Positions 6,656 through 15,163 of a DNA stretch of 64,000 nucleotides are shown in pieces. The position numbers were made by a program, and so were the translations under genes. Positions within the stretch are counted from its first letter, which is position 1; the number at the start of each line of letters is the position of its first letter. The notes under the pieces were generated by a model. It saw nothing but the letters and a program-made list of their open reading frames with translations. It was not told the origin of the DNA and ran no database searches. The stretch comes from Pseudomonas monsensis (GTDB taxonomy: Bacteria > Pseudomonadota > Gammaproteobacteria > Pseudomonadales > Pseudomonadaceae): assembly GCF_014268495.2 (NCBI RefSeq), contig NZ_CP077087.1, positions 2,235,501-2,299,500 on the forward strand, in the 5' to 3' direction.

Positions 6656-9600
6656 TTACAAATCCCGTCAAAATAAAGTATCCGAGCGGCGACTTCGCCT
6701 CTCGCTGAAGCACTAACCTGATGCTGAATAATGGCTCTAATTTGCCACTCTTTCGCACAATACCCACGCCAGCGGGAGCCGAAACCCTCTCATTGATAAC
6801 AAACCTCTGCGCCTTGCCTTTTAAAAACTCATCAATTTTTTTCTGATTATTTCTCATGACATTTGACAGTGCGGCTTCAGCTTCAAAACGATCAGGAAAT
6901 GTTGATGCGATTGGTATATTCGGTTCTGCCTGTAGTCTAGCTCGCAGTTGAGCTTCGGACCTTTCTACATGCTTCGCTATCACATGCCCACCTCGAGACT
7001 CGTGAGCGTTTAACCCACCTCCGGGGACTATCTCACTAAATGGGCCGTCAGCCTGTATTGCTCCTGGACATGGAGTGCAAGTCAACCCCAACGGATCCAC
7101 CCACCGCGTCGGATTCGGCACGTACTGGTACTGATTCAACCCTCCGGCCAGCTTCACCGGATCGGGCGTCAGATACCGCCCCAGCCGCGGGTCGTAATAC
7201 CGGTGCCGGTTGTAATGCAGTCCGCTCTCCGCATCGAAATACTGCCCCTGAAACCGCAGCGGCTGGTCCAGGTAGTCCTCGCCGGCCAGGGTGATCGCCG
7301 CGACTTTGCCGTAGGCGTCGTATTGCGCCGACCAGACGATTTCGCCGCTGTAGTCGGTCAGTTCCTGCGGCGTGCCGAGGTGGTCGAGCTGGTAGTAAAA
7401 CGGGCAGGCCTTTTTCGGGCCTTTGCCGTCGAGCAGCGCCAGCGGGCGGAAGGTGCCGGGTTCGTAGATGTAGCTGCGGTGCTGGGTTTTGCTGCTTTCG
7501 GCGACGAGGTGGTCGCCTTGCCAGAAGTACTCGGTGCTGACGCCGTCGACGGTTTTGCGGATGCGTCGGCCGAAGGCGTCGTAGCGATAACTGGCGGTTT
7601 TGCCGTCGGGGCGGGTCAGGCCGATCAGGCGGTGCTGGCTGTCGTAGCGGTATTCGGTGACCAATTGCTGGTCGCGGCCACGGCGTTCGCGGATCAGGTT
7701 GCCAAAGGCGTCGTAGTCGTAATGGCGGTCGCCCTGCATCAGCAGGCGGTTGCCCCTGATTTGTGTCGGGCCGGGGCGGTCCTGCATCAGCAGGTTGCCG
7801 GCCGGGTCGTGGGCGAAGGTTTCCGGCAGTTCGTCGCGCGAGTGGCGCACGCGGATCAGGCGGTCGAGGGCGTCGTAGCCGTAGGTGCGCTGGCCGTGGC
7901 GGCTGTCGGCAATGTGCTCGAGGTTGCCGTTGGCGCTGTAGGCATAATCGCGGCGGTACAGCGAAGCGTGCTGATGGCCTACAGCGTGGGCGAGTAAACG
8001 GCCCTGGTCGTCGTAGGCATATTCGCTGAGCAGCAGGCCTTGCTGACGTTGTTGTTCGCGACCGGACTGGTAGACGTGGCGGGTCAGCGATGCGCCGTTG
8101 AGGTCGATGGCGGTGAGCGCGCCGCCCTTGGCATAGTGATAGTCGAGCTTGCTGTTGTCCGGCAGGCGCTGGCGCTTGAGCTGACCGCAGGCGTCGTAGG
8201 CGTAACGCAGGGTGCCCCAGCCCTGATGCTCGGTGATCAGCCGATCCTGCAGGTCGTATTCGAAGGCCAGCGAATGTTTTTGCCCGTCATCGACGCCCAC
8301 CAGACGCCCGAGGCGGTCGTAGCGGTACTCGACCTTGACCCCGTCGGGCAGGGTCTTGATCAGCAGGCGCCCGGCGGTATCGCGCTCGTAAGCTGTGACC
8401 CGCGTCGAGCCGTCATCGCCGAACTCGGTCTTTTCCAGCAGATGCCCGTTGAGGTCATAGGCATACGCCGTACGGCGGCCGTCGAAGCCGGTTTCCTGTC
8501 GGATCAATCCGGTGGACGTGTAGTCCAGGCGGTATGTTTCGCCGGACTCGTTCTCGATCTCGGTGAGCAACAACTGCGCATGGTCGTAGCGGTACTGCAC
8601 CCGCGTGCCGTCGGGGTTGATCTTGCGCGAGACCAGGTGCAGGTCATCGTCATACTCGTAACGGGTGATGCGCCCGAGTTCGTCACGCTCGGCGGTGACC
8701 TGACCGTAGGCGCCGTAGCTGTAGGCGCGGGTGGCACCGGTAGGCGCCGTCGTCTGAACCAGCCGGCCCAGCGCATCCCACTGCTGACGCGTGACAGCGC
8801 CATGTTCGTCGCACGTGGTGGTCCGTCGCCCCAGCGCATCGTAGGAAAAGCGCCGCACGCCACCGTCGGGCAAGGTTTCTTCAACGAGCTGACCGAGGTC
8901 GTTCCAGACCCGCACATGGCGGCTGCTGTCCGGGTAACGGATCGACAGCAACCGCCCACGGGCGTCGTAGTGGTAATGGGTGACATGGCCGTCAGGATCG
9001 ACCGCCTCGGTGACATCGCCCTGGGCATTGCGCCGCCAGGTCCACACCGCCTCGCCCCGTGCACGGCTGTGCAGGAAACCGTTACGGTATTCGTAGGACG
9101 TCGGCTCATCATCCGGCGCAAGCAGCGCCACCAGCCGTCCGGCCTCGTCGTAGCGGTATTCGGTGATCGCACCTGACGCATCTTGCTCGGCGACCAAGCG
9201 CCCCGAGGAGTCGTAGGCCTTGAGCTGTTCGCCACCGTTGGCCTCGACCTTGCGCACCAGGCGTGCGCGGTCATCGTGGACGTAGGTTTCCTCGGTGCCA
9301 TCAACGTAATGCACCGCCACGCTGCCGTCGTCGTTCCAGACATAACGCGTGTCCACCTGCGAGAACGACGCCCAGTGGCGCACGCAGCGGGCCGCCTTGC
9401 CGGACCGCTCCCACTCCCAGAAGAAACTGGCGCCACCGGTCAATTGCCGTTGCAGGATGACGTGTTGATCGTCGTAGTCGTAACGCTCGCTGTCGCCGGC
9501 GGCGTTGGTCGCCTCGATCAATCGCTGTTGGGCGTCGTAGCAATAACTGACCAACGTTTGCTCGGTGCGCCAGACATCGCCAGCCAACACCTGGTAATCA

Positions 9601-11450
9601 ACGGCGATCAGATGCGCACGCTCATAGCGCAACAGCAGCGACCGACCCGTGCCGTTATCCAGTCGCTGAACCCTGTCAGACCGATCCCGTAAAACACGTA
9701 ACCGGTTGTCGTACGAATCGCTGACCGCCGTCAGCCGCCCCGCCCGAAAGTGATAAAACCGCGCCGTTTCCCCCGCCAGCGCAAGAATCAGCTCCTCCGG
9801 CTCTTCGCCGAGAAAAATCGCCGCCCGCGACAGGCTGTTGTGAATCGCCGGCCGTTCAACGCTGGGCAACGGAAACCGCGTGCGGCGGTTTTCGTGATCG
9901 ACCCAGACCACCACATCGCCATCGAACTCCAGCCGATGCGCCAGTGAATGACTCCAGCCAAAGCCCAGGCCGACATCGTTCTCAACCGCGCTGGTGCGGT
10001 ACAACCGGGTGAACTCGAACGGCAGCAAGCCATCGAGCGTGCCATCGGTCAGGGTCAGCAGTTCTTCGCCGGTGACCATCGACACCGGACAACCATTGGT
10101 GCAGGTGCGCGACACGCAATCGGCGCTGTCGCCGTTGGGGTTTTTCGCTTGAGCGGGGGCGTCATCATGCAGTTCATGGCGTTCCATCCGGCTCATGCCA
10201 CGGGACTTGTCTCGCGCAAGCGGCGCCGGATTGGGCACCGACAAGACCAGCGAATCAGCCTGGCGGATGTTCAGCGGGATCGACGCCGTCGGTTTCAACG
10301 GCACATCACGCACATTGACCACCAACGGTTTCAGCACGCCTGCATGCGAGTTCAAGTCCCTGGTGGCGGTCAGCTCAGCCAGGCGCAACGCAGAAGCCGC
10401 CAGCCATTCCCGCGTCCGCGGCGATTTGATCTTCGCCAGCACTTTGTTGCTCAAGCGCAGCGACACACCGACGCCGCCGGACACGCGCACCAACAGAAAA
10501 CTGATCAGCAGTTCGACCCGCACCTCCGCCACCACCTCGGCGAGGTGCTGCGGCGGCAACATCTTCAGCCAACTGGTGAACGCGGCCAGATGGATGAACA
10601 GCAGCGGTTCGTCGCTGAGGAGCAGCAGGCCGTTGGCAATGGCTTCGCTGGAGGCTTGCAGCAGCGCGTCCAGTTCGGCATCGGTCAGGTACTCCAGCAG
10701 CTTTTGGCTATTGGCCTGCAGATCGGCGAGGAGGGCGAAGACTTGTTTGATGTCATCCCATACCCGCTGCAGAGCATTTTCGAATCCACGCCAGTCCGCC
10801 TGTTGCAACTGGCCATAACGCTCAGCGAACCCGGCGCTGGAAAACTCCGCCCACAGTGGCTGGAAGCCTGCCCATTCCGAGCGTAACCAGCCTTCCAGCT
10901 CGTCGAGAATGCCTTCATAAGAGGCATACAGTGCGCGGACATGGGCGGTAGAAACATCGGGAAAGAAGGTGATGCGATAACGCTGGCCCCGGTCGCAGTC
11001 GCTCACCTCCAGAATGCCGCTCGGGCCGATGGTATGGCGCAGCGGTTCGCCGAAGCTCAGCACCCCGTCGACTTCGGCAATCACCGGTTCGAGCATCACC
11101 GGGGTATCGCCGATCGGGACAAAGCGTGCGGCTTCGAACATATGCACCAGGGTCAGCGGGCCTGCGGCGGGGCACATGACTACGGATGAACTGATGGGCT
11201 CTCGACGGTTGATCGGTGCACTCAGGCGTACATCGTTGCCGACCGTGAACACCTGCTCGATATCCAGCACCGATCCGGTCCAGAACTGCTCGGCCCAGGC
11301 CTCGTAGTGGTTGAGGCAGAGGCGAAACTCGCGGATCAGATTTTCAAAATCCGGACGGTCCGGATTCAGGGCGGCAACCACCAGCAGGCCGATGCTGTTG
11401 TTCAGGGCCAGAAGCCGATCGGTTTGGAACATTCGCAGGCACTCGCGCAC
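6645..11450 (-). CDS. Rhs repeat protein with C-terminal RNase A-like toxin
   Basis: The protein is about 1601 residues if it starts at GTG 11450; an ATG six codons later is also possible, and neither has a strong ribosome binding site. Residues 1-430 are a non-repetitive N-terminal region with no PAAR motif seen. Around residue 455 comes GCPVSMVTGEELLTLTDG, a DUF6531-type start of the Rhs shell, followed by some 900 residues of YDxxGRL repeats. The Rhs core ends RYYDPRLGRYLTPDP...DPLGL near 1456. The last ~145 residues carry HESRGGHVIAKHV, ASTFPD and PLGYFILTGF, matching the bacterial CdiA-type RNase A fold, with the His residues as likely catalysts. The DNA for the toxin tip is visibly AT-richer than the shell, a sign of tip exchange. 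Such proteins are delivered to neighbouring cells, often by type VI secretion; no delivery genes are in the window. Confidence 0.9.
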   Translation of the reverse strand: MRECLRMFQTDRLLALNNSIGLLVVAALNPDRPDFENLIREFRLCLNHYEAWAEQFWTGSVLDIEQVFTVGNDVRLSAPINRREPISSSVVMCPAAGPLTLVHMFEAARFVPIGDTPVMLEPVIAEVDGVLSFGEPLRHTIGPSGILEVSDCDRGQRYRITFFPDVSTAHVRALYASYEGILDELEGWLRSEWAGFQPLWAEFSSAGFAERYGQLQQADWRGFENALQRVWDDIKQVFALLADLQANSQKLLEYLTDAELDALLQASSEAIANGLLLLSDEPLLFIHLAAFTSWLKMLPPQHLAEVVAEVRVELLISFLLVRVSGGVGVSLRLSNKVLAKIKSPRTREWLAASALRLAELTATRDLNSHAGVLKPLVVNVRDVPLKPTASIPLNIRQADSLVLSVPNPAPLARDKSRGMSRMERHELHDDAPAQAKNPNGDSADCVSRTCTNGCPVSMVTGEELLTLTDGTLDGLLPFEFTRLYRTSAVENDVGLGFGWSHSLAHRLEFDGDVVVWVDHENRRTRFPLPSVERPAIHNSLSRAAIFLGEEPEELILALAGETARFYHFRAGRLTAVSDSYDNRLRVLRDRSDRVQRLDNGTGRSLLLRYERAHLIAVDYQVLAGDVWRTEQTLVSYCYDAQQRLIEATNAAGDSERYDYDDQHVILQRQLTGGASFFWEWERSGKAARCVRHWASFSQVDTRYVWNDDGSVAVHYVDGTEETYVHDDRARLVRKVEANGGEQLKAYDSSGRLVAEQDASGAITEYRYDEAGRLVALLAPDDEPTSYEYRNGFLHSRARGEAVWTWRRNAQGDVTEAVDPDGHVTHYHYDARGRLLSIRYPDSSRHVRVWNDLGQLVEETLPDGGVRRFSYDALGRRTTTCDEHGAVTRQQWDALGRLVQTTAPTGATRAYSYGAYGQVTAERDELGRITRYEYDDDLHLVSRKINPDGTRVQYRYDHAQLLLTEIENESGETYRLDYTSTGLIRQETGFDGRRTAYAYDLNGHLLEKTEFGDDGSTRVTAYERDTAGRLLIKTLPDGVKVEYRYDRLGRLVGVDDGQKHSLAFEYDLQDRLITEHQGWGTLRYAYDACGQLKRQRLPDNSKLDYHYAKGGALTAIDLNGASLTRHVYQSGREQQRQQGLLLSEYAYDDQGRLLAHAVGHQHASLYRRDYAYSANGNLEHIADSRHGQRTYGYDALDRLIRVRHSRDELPETFAHDPAGNLLMQDRPGPTQIRGNRLLMQGDRHYDYDAFGNLIRERRGRDQQLVTEYRYDSQHRLIGLTRPDGKTASYRYDAFGRRIRKTVDGVSTEYFWQGDHLVAESSKTQHRSYIYEPGTFRPLALLDGKGPKKACPFYYQLDHLGTPQELTDYSGEIVWSAQYDAYGKVAAITLAGEDYLDQPLRFQGQYFDAESGLHYNRHRYYDPRLGRYLTPDPVKLAGGLNQYQYVPNPTRWVDPLGLTCTPCPGAIQADGPFSEIVPGGGLNAHESRGGHVIAKHVERSEAQLRARLQAEPNIPIASTFPDRFEAEAALSNVMRNNQKKIDEFLKGKAQRFVINERVSAPAGVGIVRKSGKLEPLFSIRLVLQREAKSPLGYFILTGFVNDK

Positions 11451-11676
11451 GTGAAAGAGGTGCGCGGACTTTGCGGGGGATCAGAAGGGAAAGAAGTCGG
11501 GCAAGTAGGCAATATCTGTAGGACGTTTCGCCAAATTAATGCGAGTTGTTCATCGCCGCAGAGAGCGTTGCCCGTTGCTCAATGTCGGTTGTGCTCGTTA
11601 TGCTGCTGAACCCTTTAATCAGATCCGAGCAGCGGCATGCCCTTTGCCGCCCGGGATGTCTTTGATAACGGATCCG

Positions 11677-12375
11677 ATGATGAATGCACCGCTGAAGACG
11701 TTCGGCCCGATCAAGGCCGTGATTTTCGATATGGACGGTTTGCTGCTGGACACCGAGGGCATTTACACCGAGGTCACCTCGTTGATTGCCGAACGCTACG
11801 GGCGAACCTTCGACTGGAGCGTTAAACAGAACATCATTGGTCGCGGTGCCAACGATCTGGCGAACTACGTGGTGCAGGCGCTGGATCTGCCGATCTCCGC
11901 CGAAGAGTTTCTGCTGATCCGCGAGCCACTGATGCGCGAGCGTTTTCCCAAGGCCCAGGCCATGCCGGGCGCGCAAGAGCTGATTCGTCACCTCAAGGCG
12001 CACAACATTCCTATTGCCGTGGGCACCAGTTCCTCGCGTCAGTCGTTCGGCCAGAAAACCACGCTGCACCGCGACTGGTTCGCGCTGTTCGACTTCATTG
12101 TGACAGCGGACGATCCGGAAGTCGGTGCGGCCAAACCGGCACCGGATATTTTCCTCACGGCGGCCCGTCGCCTGGGTGTCGCGCCGGAAGATTGTCTGGT
12201 GTTTGAAGATTCACCGTTCGGCGTGACCGCCGCCAAAGCGGCGGGCATGACTGCCATCGCCATTCCCGATGCCGCCATGGCCGATGAGAAATACGCCCAC
12301 GCCGACGGGATTCTCCGGTCGTTGAAAGCGTTCACGCCGAGTGCCTGTGGCTTGCCGGCGCTGGATTGGGCCTGA
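11677..12375 (+). CDS. HAD-superfamily (subfamily IA) phosphatase
   Basis: The first motif FDMDGLLLDTEG gives the two catalytic aspartates. GTSSS supplies the motif II Ser/Thr, AAKPAPDIF the motif III Lys, and VFEDSPFGV the acidic motif IV. The helical cap after motif I (YTEVTSLIAERYGRTFDW) resembles that of sugar-phosphate or pseudouridine-phosphate phosphatases (GPP/HDHD1 type). The substrate cannot be fixed from sequence. The start is uncertain: I chose the tandem ATGATG at 11677 (232 aa, GGA upstream), while ATG 11656 is in frame and would add seven residues. The gene stands alone on the plus strand, next to the divergent Rhs gene, and ends at a bidirectional terminator. Confidence 0.85.
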   Translation: MMNAPLKTFGPIKAVIFDMDGLLLDTEGIYTEVTSLIAERYGRTFDWSVKQNIIGRGANDLANYVVQALDLPISAEEFLLIREPLMRERFPKAQAMPGAQELIRHLKAHNIPIAVGTSSSRQSFGQKTTLHRDWFALFDFIVTADDPEVGAAKPAPDIFLTAARRLGVAPEDCLVFEDSPFGVTAAKAAGMTAIAIPDAAMADEKYAHADGILRSLKAFTPSACGLPALDWA

Positions 12376-12388
12376 TCAGGCTGTGAAC

Positions 12389-12430
12389 AAAAACGCCGCC
12401 CCTCTGTTGTAGGAGGGGCGGCGTTTTTTT
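12389..12430. terminator. bidirectional intrinsic terminator
   Basis: A GC-rich perfect stem (AACGCCGCCCCTC / GAGGGGCGGCGTT) is followed by T on the plus strand and preceded by A, so it can end both the HAD gene and the convergent SDR gene. Confidence 0.88.
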
Positions 12431-12449
12431 TACCGGCGACTCAGAAGGA

Positions 12450-13196
12450 TCAGGCGCCGAAACCACCGTCGATCGTCAGGCTGGCACCGGTGATGTAGCC
12501 GGCTTCGGGCCCTGCCAGATAAGCGACGAAACTGGCGATCTCTTCGGCTTTACCGTAGCGACCGACAGCCATCAACGGAATCAGGCTTTCGGCAAAATCA
12601 CCGTGCGCCGGGTTCATGTCCGTGTCGACCGGGCCGGGCTGCACGTTGTTGACGGTGATGCCGCGAGGGCCAAGATCACGTGCCAGGCCTTTGGTCAGAC
12701 CGACCAGCGCCGATTTGCTCATGGCATACACACCGCCACCGGCGAAGGGCATGCGGTCAGCGTTGGTGCTGCCGATGTTGATGATGCGTGCGCCTTCACC
12801 CATATGTTTCGCGGCTTCCTGGGAGGCGATGAAGACACTGCGAATATTGATTGCCACGGTCTGGTCGAAATCTTCCAGTTTGAAATCTTCCAGGGGGGCT
12901 ACGGCCAGTACGCCGGCGTTGTTGACCAGGATGTCGAGGCGACCAAACGCTTCGACAGTGGCGTTGACGGCATGCCGGATGGCGGCGGCGTCGGCGCTGT
13001 CAGCCTTGATCGCCATGGCTTTGCCGCCAGTGGTGGTGATGCTGTTCTGCAGTTCTTCGGCTTTTGCGGTGGAGCTGACGTAGGTAAATGCGACTGCAGC
13101 GCCTTCGGCGGCCAGACGTTTGACAATGGCAGCGCCGATGCCACGGGAACCGCCTTGAATCAGAGCGACTTTGCCGCTGAGGAGTTGAGTGGTCAT
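12450..13196 (-). CDS. SDR-family oxidoreductase
   Basis: The 248-residue protein has the classical short-chain dehydrogenase layout: the cofactor motif GGSRGIG near residue 15, NNAG near 90, a catalytic Ser in IGSTNADR, YAMSK for the catalytic Tyr and Lys, and a C-terminal GYITGASLTIDGGFGA. The start at 13196 follows GGAGATCGAAC. It is a 3-oxoacyl-reductase-like SDR, but the substrate is unknown. It is transcribed divergently from the LysR gene, whose product is its likely regulator; the 126-nt gap contains both promoters. Confidence 0.88.
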   Translation of the reverse strand: MTTQLLSGKVALIQGGSRGIGAAIVKRLAAEGAAVAFTYVSSTAKAEELQNSITTTGGKAMAIKADSADAAAIRHAVNATVEAFGRLDILVNNAGVLAVAPLEDFKLEDFDQTVAINIRSVFIASQEAAKHMGEGARIINIGSTNADRMPFAGGGVYAMSKSALVGLTKGLARDLGPRGITVNNVQPGPVDTDMNPAHGDFAESLIPLMAVGRYGKAEEIASFVAYLAGPEAGYITGASLTIDGGFGA

Positions 13197-13322
13197 GTTC
13201 GATCTCCAGAAAGTTGAAGGCGGAATGCCTTGGTGTTGGAGCCGAGTATCGGCCTCGCATCGACAACCGTGTAGACCCTGATTGCTATAGTCTGTGTAAA
13301 CCAGAAGTTTATAGTGGCGATC

Positions 13323-14249
13323 ATGGAAACCTTCAGCAGTATCGAATGCTTCGTGCGCAGCGCCGAAGTCGGCAGTTTTGCCGAGGCCGCGCGGCGCTTG
13401 AGCCTGACCCCCGCAGCCGTCGGCAAGAGTGTCGCGAAGCTTGAGGGGCGGCTCGGTGTACGGCTGTTCCAGCGTAGTACACGCAGCCTGACGCTGACCG
13501 AGGCCGGTCAGCTGTTTTTGAGCCAGGTCAGTGGCAGTCTGACGACGATTCAGAATGCTGTGGCCAATCTGTCGAGTGTGGAGGGACTGCCGGCGGGGAC
13601 GCTGAAAGTCAGCATGGGCACGGTATTCGGGCGCTTGTACATCGTGCCGTTGTTGCAAGAGTTTCTACGTCGGTTTCCGGCGATCAACCCTGATTGGCAT
13701 TTTGATAACCGTCAGGTCGATCTGATCGGGCAGGGGTTCGATGCGGCGATTGGCGGGGGCTTCGAATTGCCCCAAGGTGTCGTCGCACGCAAATTGGCAC
13801 CCGCGCATCGCGTGTTGGTGGCGTCTGCGGACTACCTGCAGAAGCACGAGGCAATCGTCGAAGCGGATGACCTGCAACGTCACGATGGGATCCTGATTCG
13901 TTCGCCGCAAACCGGCCGGGTGCGCTCCTGGCAGTTGATCAGTAGCGGCAGTCAGCTCTGTCAGCCCTTGACTCTCAAAACGCGAATGACCATGAGTGAC
14001 TCCGAAGCCGCCTGCGCCACGGCAGCACAAGGGCTGGGGATCGCGCTGGTCAGCATGCCGTTTGCCGTGGGTTACCTCGAGGCGGGCACGTTGCAGCGCG
14101 TGCTGCCGGACTGGTACATCGATGACGGCAACATTTCGATCTACTACGCCGAACATAAATTGTTGCCGGGCAAGACTCGGGCGTTTGTCGATTTTGTGAT
14201 TGAGCAGTTTGCGGAGCGGGGGTTGGCTCGGCGGTTCAGTGCTTTCTGA
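13323..14249 (+). CDS. LysR-family transcriptional regulator
   Basis: The N-terminus METFSSIECFVRSAEVGSF and AARRLSLTPAAVGKSVAKLE is a typical LysR winged helix-turn-helix (residues 1-60). The linker helix and the periplasmic-binding-like effector domain follow (GTLKVSMG..., YTE-type strands, GLGIALVSMPFAVGYLEAG). The protein is 308 residues from ATG 13323; an in-frame GTG lies three codons upstream. Divergent orientation next to the SDR gene suggests it controls that gene and itself. The gap contains CTATA-N-TATAG half-sites near 13285-13315 that could be its operator, which is a weak inference. Confidence 0.88.
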   Translation: METFSSIECFVRSAEVGSFAEAARRLSLTPAAVGKSVAKLEGRLGVRLFQRSTRSLTLTEAGQLFLSQVSGSLTTIQNAVANLSSVEGLPAGTLKVSMGTVFGRLYIVPLLQEFLRRFPAINPDWHFDNRQVDLIGQGFDAAIGGGFELPQGVVARKLAPAHRVLVASADYLQKHEAIVEADDLQRHDGILIRSPQTGRVRSWQLISSGSQLCQPLTLKTRMTMSDSEAACATAAQGLGIALVSMPFAVGYLEAGTLQRVLPDWYIDDGNISIYYAEHKLLPGKTRAFVDFVIEQFAERGLARRFSAF

Positions 14250-14274
14250 GTTTGGCTTTTGATCGAGTTGCGGC

Positions 14275-14367
14275 CATTGCGGGCAAGCCACGCTCCCACA
14301 GGTTCTTTGTCGTTCACATAATGGTGAACAACGCGAACCCTGTGGGCGCGTGGCTTGCCTGCGATGA
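14275..14367. repeat. REPIN (inverted REP pair)
   Basis: The arms CATTGCGGGCAAGCCACGCT and, inverted, the GCGTGGCTTGCCTGCGATG type face each other across a ~40-nt spacer. It lies between the convergent LysR and racemase genes. Confidence 0.8.
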
Positions 14368-14380
14368 ACGATAACGCGGT

Positions 14381-15109
14381 CTAGCGAGCAAACCGCCCCG
14401 GCCAGCCCACAATGTTTTTTGGCCTCGGCGTCGCGTAAGTTCGCACCTTCGACGTCGACAACCCCAGCCGCACCAGCGATTCAGCAATGGTCACCGCCGC
14501 CGTCACGCCATCGACCACCGGCACCCCGGTGCGGCGACGAATCTGCTCATCCAGCCCGGCCATCCCGCCGCAGCCCAGGCAAATCACTTCGGCCTTGTCT
14601 TGCGTCACCGCCAGCTCGGCCTGATGCACGATGGCTTCCAGTGCGCGGTGCGGCTCATGTTCCAGTTCCAGCACCGCCAGACCGCTGGCCCGCACCGATG
14701 CGCAGCGGTCCCACAGGCCGGACAACTTCAGCCGGTCTTCGATCAGCGGCACCGTGCGATCCAGAGTGGTCACCACTGAGTAGGCGTGGCCGAGAAACAT
14801 CGCCGTACTCGCTGCCGCATCGGTGATGTCCACCACCGGCACGTTAAGCAATTCCTGCAAGCCTTCACGGCCATGCTCGCCGTAGCCGGCCTGAATCACC
14901 GCGTCGAAGGGTTGATCGTAAGACATCACCCGATCCATCACGGCGATGGCAGCCAGGTAACTTTCGAAGTTGCCTTCCACCGAGTCGGCGCCGAAGAACG
15001 GTGTCAGGCCGATGATTTCCGTACCGGGTGACGCGACAGCCTGAGCCGAGCGGGCGATGGCCTGGGTGATCGATTCGGTGGTGTTGACGTTGACCACGAG
15101 AATGCGCAT
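14381..15109 (-). CDS. Asp/Glu/hydantoin racemase family protein
   Basis: The 242-residue protein starts MRILVVNVNTTESIT, the N-terminal strand and NxNT motif of hydantoin and allantoin racemases. It keeps the C-terminal cysteine motif ICLGCGGM (near residue 180) and PVVDGVTAAV. The first catalytic position, usually a Cys in a CxDPGL-type motif around residue 75, reads AGYGEHGREGL, so only one of the two expected cysteines is present. It may racemise or isomerise a hydantoin, allantoin or related compound by a different mechanism, or have another activity. It is in an operon behind the NCS1 permease (54-nt gap), which suggests uptake and conversion of a nitrogenous heterocycle. Confidence 0.82.
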   Translation of the reverse strand: MRILVVNVNTTESITQAIARSAQAVASPGTEIIGLTPFFGADSVEGNFESYLAAIAVMDRVMSYDQPFDAVIQAGYGEHGREGLQELLNVPVVDITDAAASTAMFLGHAYSVVTTLDRTVPLIEDRLKLSGLWDRCASVRASGLAVLELEHEPHRALEAIVHQAELAVTQDKAEVICLGCGGMAGLDEQIRRRTGVPVVDGVTAAVTIAESLVRLGLSTSKVRTYATPRPKNIVGWPGRFAR

Positions 15110-15163
15110 GGGAAGTCCTTATAGCGGGCAGTTCTGCGGCCCGAAAACCGGGCCGCGAGGAAG

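Noticed and set aside
7203..9176. Plus-strand frames opposite the Rhs gene
   Set aside because: They mirror the YDxxGRL repeats in antisense and show no own start signals or domains.
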